From CAZEJK01 sp964512045 (GTDB lineage Bacteria > Acidobacteriota > Thermoanaerobaculia > Thermoanaerobaculales > Sulfomarinibacteraceae), in NCBI GenBank assembly GCA_964512045.1, contig CAZEJK010000021.1, forward strand, positions 1-40,415: DNA of 40,415 bases, in the 5' to 3' direction. The position numbers and the translations under genes were made by a program. The notes below the pieces were generated by a model, which was not told the origin of the DNA, made no database searches, and saw only the letters and a program-made list of their open reading frames with translations. Shown in pieces: positions 38,846 to 40,415 of the stretch. How positions within the stretch are numbered: position 1 is the stretch's first letter; each line of letters starts with the position of its first letter.

Positions 38846-40297
38846 TCACTTCATGGTCCGCAGGAGTGCGATAGCGTCCTGGAGCCGTCGCCGACACACC
38901 TCCTTGCCCAGGACCTCCATGGTCTCGAACAGCGGCGGGGTTGCTGCTTTTCCAGTGACGGCGATACGGATCGGCATGAACAGCTGCTTCGGGCTCCAGC
39001 CGGTGGCCTCGCAGAAGGTGCGAGCCGCGGCCTCGATCGCTTCTTCGTTCCACTCGAGGACGCCGTCGAGATGCTCCTCGAGAAGGACGCGCAGCGCCTT
39101 CGCGGTCTCCGGCGCGGTGTGCTGCTTGGCCACCAGCTTGTTGGTGGCCTTCTCGTCGTAGCTCAGCGAGCCCACGAAGAAGAACCCGGCGTAGTCGATG
39201 AACTCCTCGAGGGTGTTGATCCGCTCGTGGACCAGCGGAGCGATCCGGCGCAGGTGCGTCTGCGACAGCAGGTCCTCCTGGAGCCGGTCGATCATCTCGT
39301 CTGAGCTCAGCCGCCGCAGGTGCTTGCCGTTCAGCCAGGTGAGCTTGTCGAGGTCGAACACCGGTCCGCCGAGTGAGATGTCCTCGAGCCGCAACGCCGC
39401 GACGAACTCCTCCAGCGAAAACTCCTCGCGGCCATCCGGCATCGTCCAGCCCATCATCGCCAGATAGTTCAGCATGGCTTCGGGAAGGAACCCGGCGCGA
39501 CGGTAATGATTGAGGCTGACCGGGTTCTTCCGCTTCGAGATCTTCGACTTGTCGGTGTTGCGCAGCAACGGCAGGTGGCAGAAGACCGGCAGCGGCCAGC
39601 CGAGCCCGCGGTACAGCGCCACGTGCTTCGGCAGCGAGGAGATCCACTCCTCGGCGCGGACCACGTGGGTGATCCCCATCAGAGAGTCGTCGATGACATT
39701 GGCAAGGTGGTACGTTGGAAAACCGTCGCTCTTGATCAAGACCTGGTCGTCGACTCCGGCGTTGTCGAAACGGATGTCCCCGCGCAGCAGGTCGTGGACC
39801 ACCGTCTCGCCTTCGGTGGGCATCGCCAGCCGGATGACATGCGGTTCGCCGGCGGCACGACGCTTGGCGGCCTCCGCCGGGGCGAGCGAGCGACAGTGAC
39901 GGTCGTAGCCGAGATCCATCTTCGCGGCGCGCTGCTCGGCGCGCAGGGCGTCGAGACGCTCCTTGGTACAGAAGCACGGGTACGCGGCGCCGTTGGCGAT
40001 GAGCTGCTCGATGTGCTCCCGGTAGATCGCCAGCCGCTCGGACTGTCGGTACGGACCGTGCTCGCCACCGATGTCGGGCCCTTCGTCCCAGCTCAGGCCG
40101 AGCCACCGGAGCGCCTCGAAGATCATGCGCTCCGAGACGACGTTGGAGCGCTGACGATCCGTGTCCTCGATGCGAAGCACGAACTGCCCGCCCGTCTGCT
40201 GCGCGAGGGCGTAGTTGAACAGCGCCACGTAGGCGGTGCCCACGTGCGGGTCGCCGGTTGGGCTCGGTGCGATGCGGGTACGAACAGGACTCGCCAT
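38846..40297 (-). CDS. gltX: Glutamyl-tRNA synthetase
   Basis: Class I synthetase of 483 aa, normal bacterial GluRS length. The HIGH-type motif is in RIAPSPTGDPHVGTAYVALF, the KMSKS-type motif is KSKISKRK, and VLRIEDTDRQRS follows the first. Its C-terminal half is the all-helical anticodon-binding domain of bacterial GluRS. The start has GGGGAGAG about six bases upstream. A terminator separates it from the tRNA-Leu upstream, so it needs its own promoter. With glnS alongside, tRNA-Gln should be charged directly, and this GluRS may be discriminating. Confidence 0.95.
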   Translation of the reverse strand: MASPVRTRIAPSPTGDPHVGTAYVALFNYALAQQTGGQFVLRIEDTDRQRSNVVSERMIFEALRWLGLSWDEGPDIGGEHGPYRQSERLAIYREHIEQLIANGAAYPCFCTKERLDALRAEQRAAKMDLGYDRHCRSLAPAEAAKRRAAGEPHVIRLAMPTEGETVVHDLLRGDIRFDNAGVDDQVLIKSDGFPTYHLANVIDDSLMGITHVVRAEEWISSLPKHVALYRGLGWPLPVFCHLPLLRNTDKSKISKRKNPVSLNHYRRAGFLPEAMLNYLAMMGWTMPDGREEFSLEEFVAALRLEDISLGGPVFDLDKLTWLNGKHLRRLSSDEMIDRLQEDLLSQTHLRRIAPLVHERINTLEEFIDYAGFFFVGSLSYDEKATNKLVAKQHTAPETAKALRVLLEEHLDGVLEWNEEAIEAAARTFCEATGWSPKQLFMPIRIAVTGKAATPPLFETMEVLGKEVCRRRLQDAIALLRTMK

Positions 40298-40324
40298 GCT
40301 CTCTCCCCATATGGTGACGTTACG

Positions 40325-40352
40325 AAAACAGACGGCCGAGATGGCCGCCTGT
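40325..40352 (-). terminator. Intrinsic terminator after tRNA-Leu
   Basis: Minus-strand stem of 10 bp (40352-40343 with 40337-40328, one G-T pair), 5-nt loop, then TTTT. It lies 14 bases after the tRNA-Leu 3' end and 28 bases before gltX. Confidence 0.8.
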
Positions 40353-40365
40353 CGTGTCGATGACG

Positions 40366-40415
40366 TGGTGCCGAAGGCCGGACTCGAACCGGCACGGGTC
40401 GCCCCACACGGCCCT
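40366..40415 (-). tRNA. tRNA-Leu, 3' part, 5' end outside window
   Basis: The visible portion runs from the anticodon arm to the encoded CCA. It has a long variable arm (TGTGGGGCGACCCGT), T-arm with GGTTCGAGTCC, and acceptor CTTCGGC then A-CCA, which matches class II tRNA-Leu. The anticodon appears to end in AG (NAG), but its first base is outside the window. Confidence 0.8.

Overview
The window is high-GC DNA from a Gram-negative bacterium. It encodes LptD, a TonB-dependent receptor with an N-terminal carboxypeptidase-like plug extension, and many Sec-exported proteins. The mix of families (CHRD-domain and beta-helix secreted proteins, an M28 peptidase, a PDZ-7TM-GAF-PAS histidine kinase, a kinase-fold protein fused to a TonB domain, GlnRS beside GluRS) fits Acidobacteriota such as the Thermoanaerobaculia or Holophagae. 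That placement is inference from gene content; a deltaproteobacterial-type lineage is the main alternative.

Left 20 kb, almost all minus strand. Reading leftward from 20.3 kb: a periplasmic cyclophilin; a lipoprotein that looks like an alkaline-phosphatase-superfamily member with every metal-binding motif lost; a TonB-dependent receptor; a secreted beta-helix protein; a CHRD-domain protein; then a clear intrinsic terminator. Next comes a tightly coupled phosphate operon: M28 aminopeptidase, two PstS-like proteins, long PstC, long PstA, PstB, PhoU, PhoB, PhoR. A XerC/D recombinase is cut by the window edge. Many junctions overlap (ATGA or TGATG). The operon would capture periplasmic phosphate, import it and report phosphate status to PhoR/PhoB. 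The secreted/TonB block beside it may handle an outer-membrane or extracellular substrate; a phosphate link is only contextual.

Middle, 20.3 to 30 kb. An RsbW-like anti-sigma kinase and a STAS antagonist (plus strand) face a minus-strand signalling cluster: a membrane sensor kinase, an NtrC-type sigma-54 activator and a single-domain receiver. Then come a Fur-family regulator with its own promoter and a possible operator, a non-catalytic M16-like secreted protein, a divergent seven-helix membrane protein, and an HU-family protein with a near-consensus promoter.

Right, 30 to 40.4 kb. A pseudokinase/coiled-coil/TonB-C fusion, mltG and ruvX run on the minus strand, divergent from lptD. A gene-poor stretch (35.9 to 37.07 kb) holds two head-to-head tRNA-Ser genes (UGA and GCU) between two direct copies of a degenerate repeat of about 105 bp. 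glnS, gltX, a terminator and the 3' part of a tRNA-Leu close the window.

The most unusual features are three independent degenerate-enzyme proteins (pseudokinase-TonB, dead alkaline-phosphatase fold, dead M16), the TonB/beta-helix/CHRD block next to pst, the repeat pair around the tRNAs, and several -10-like elements placed so close to start codons that leaderless mRNAs are likely.
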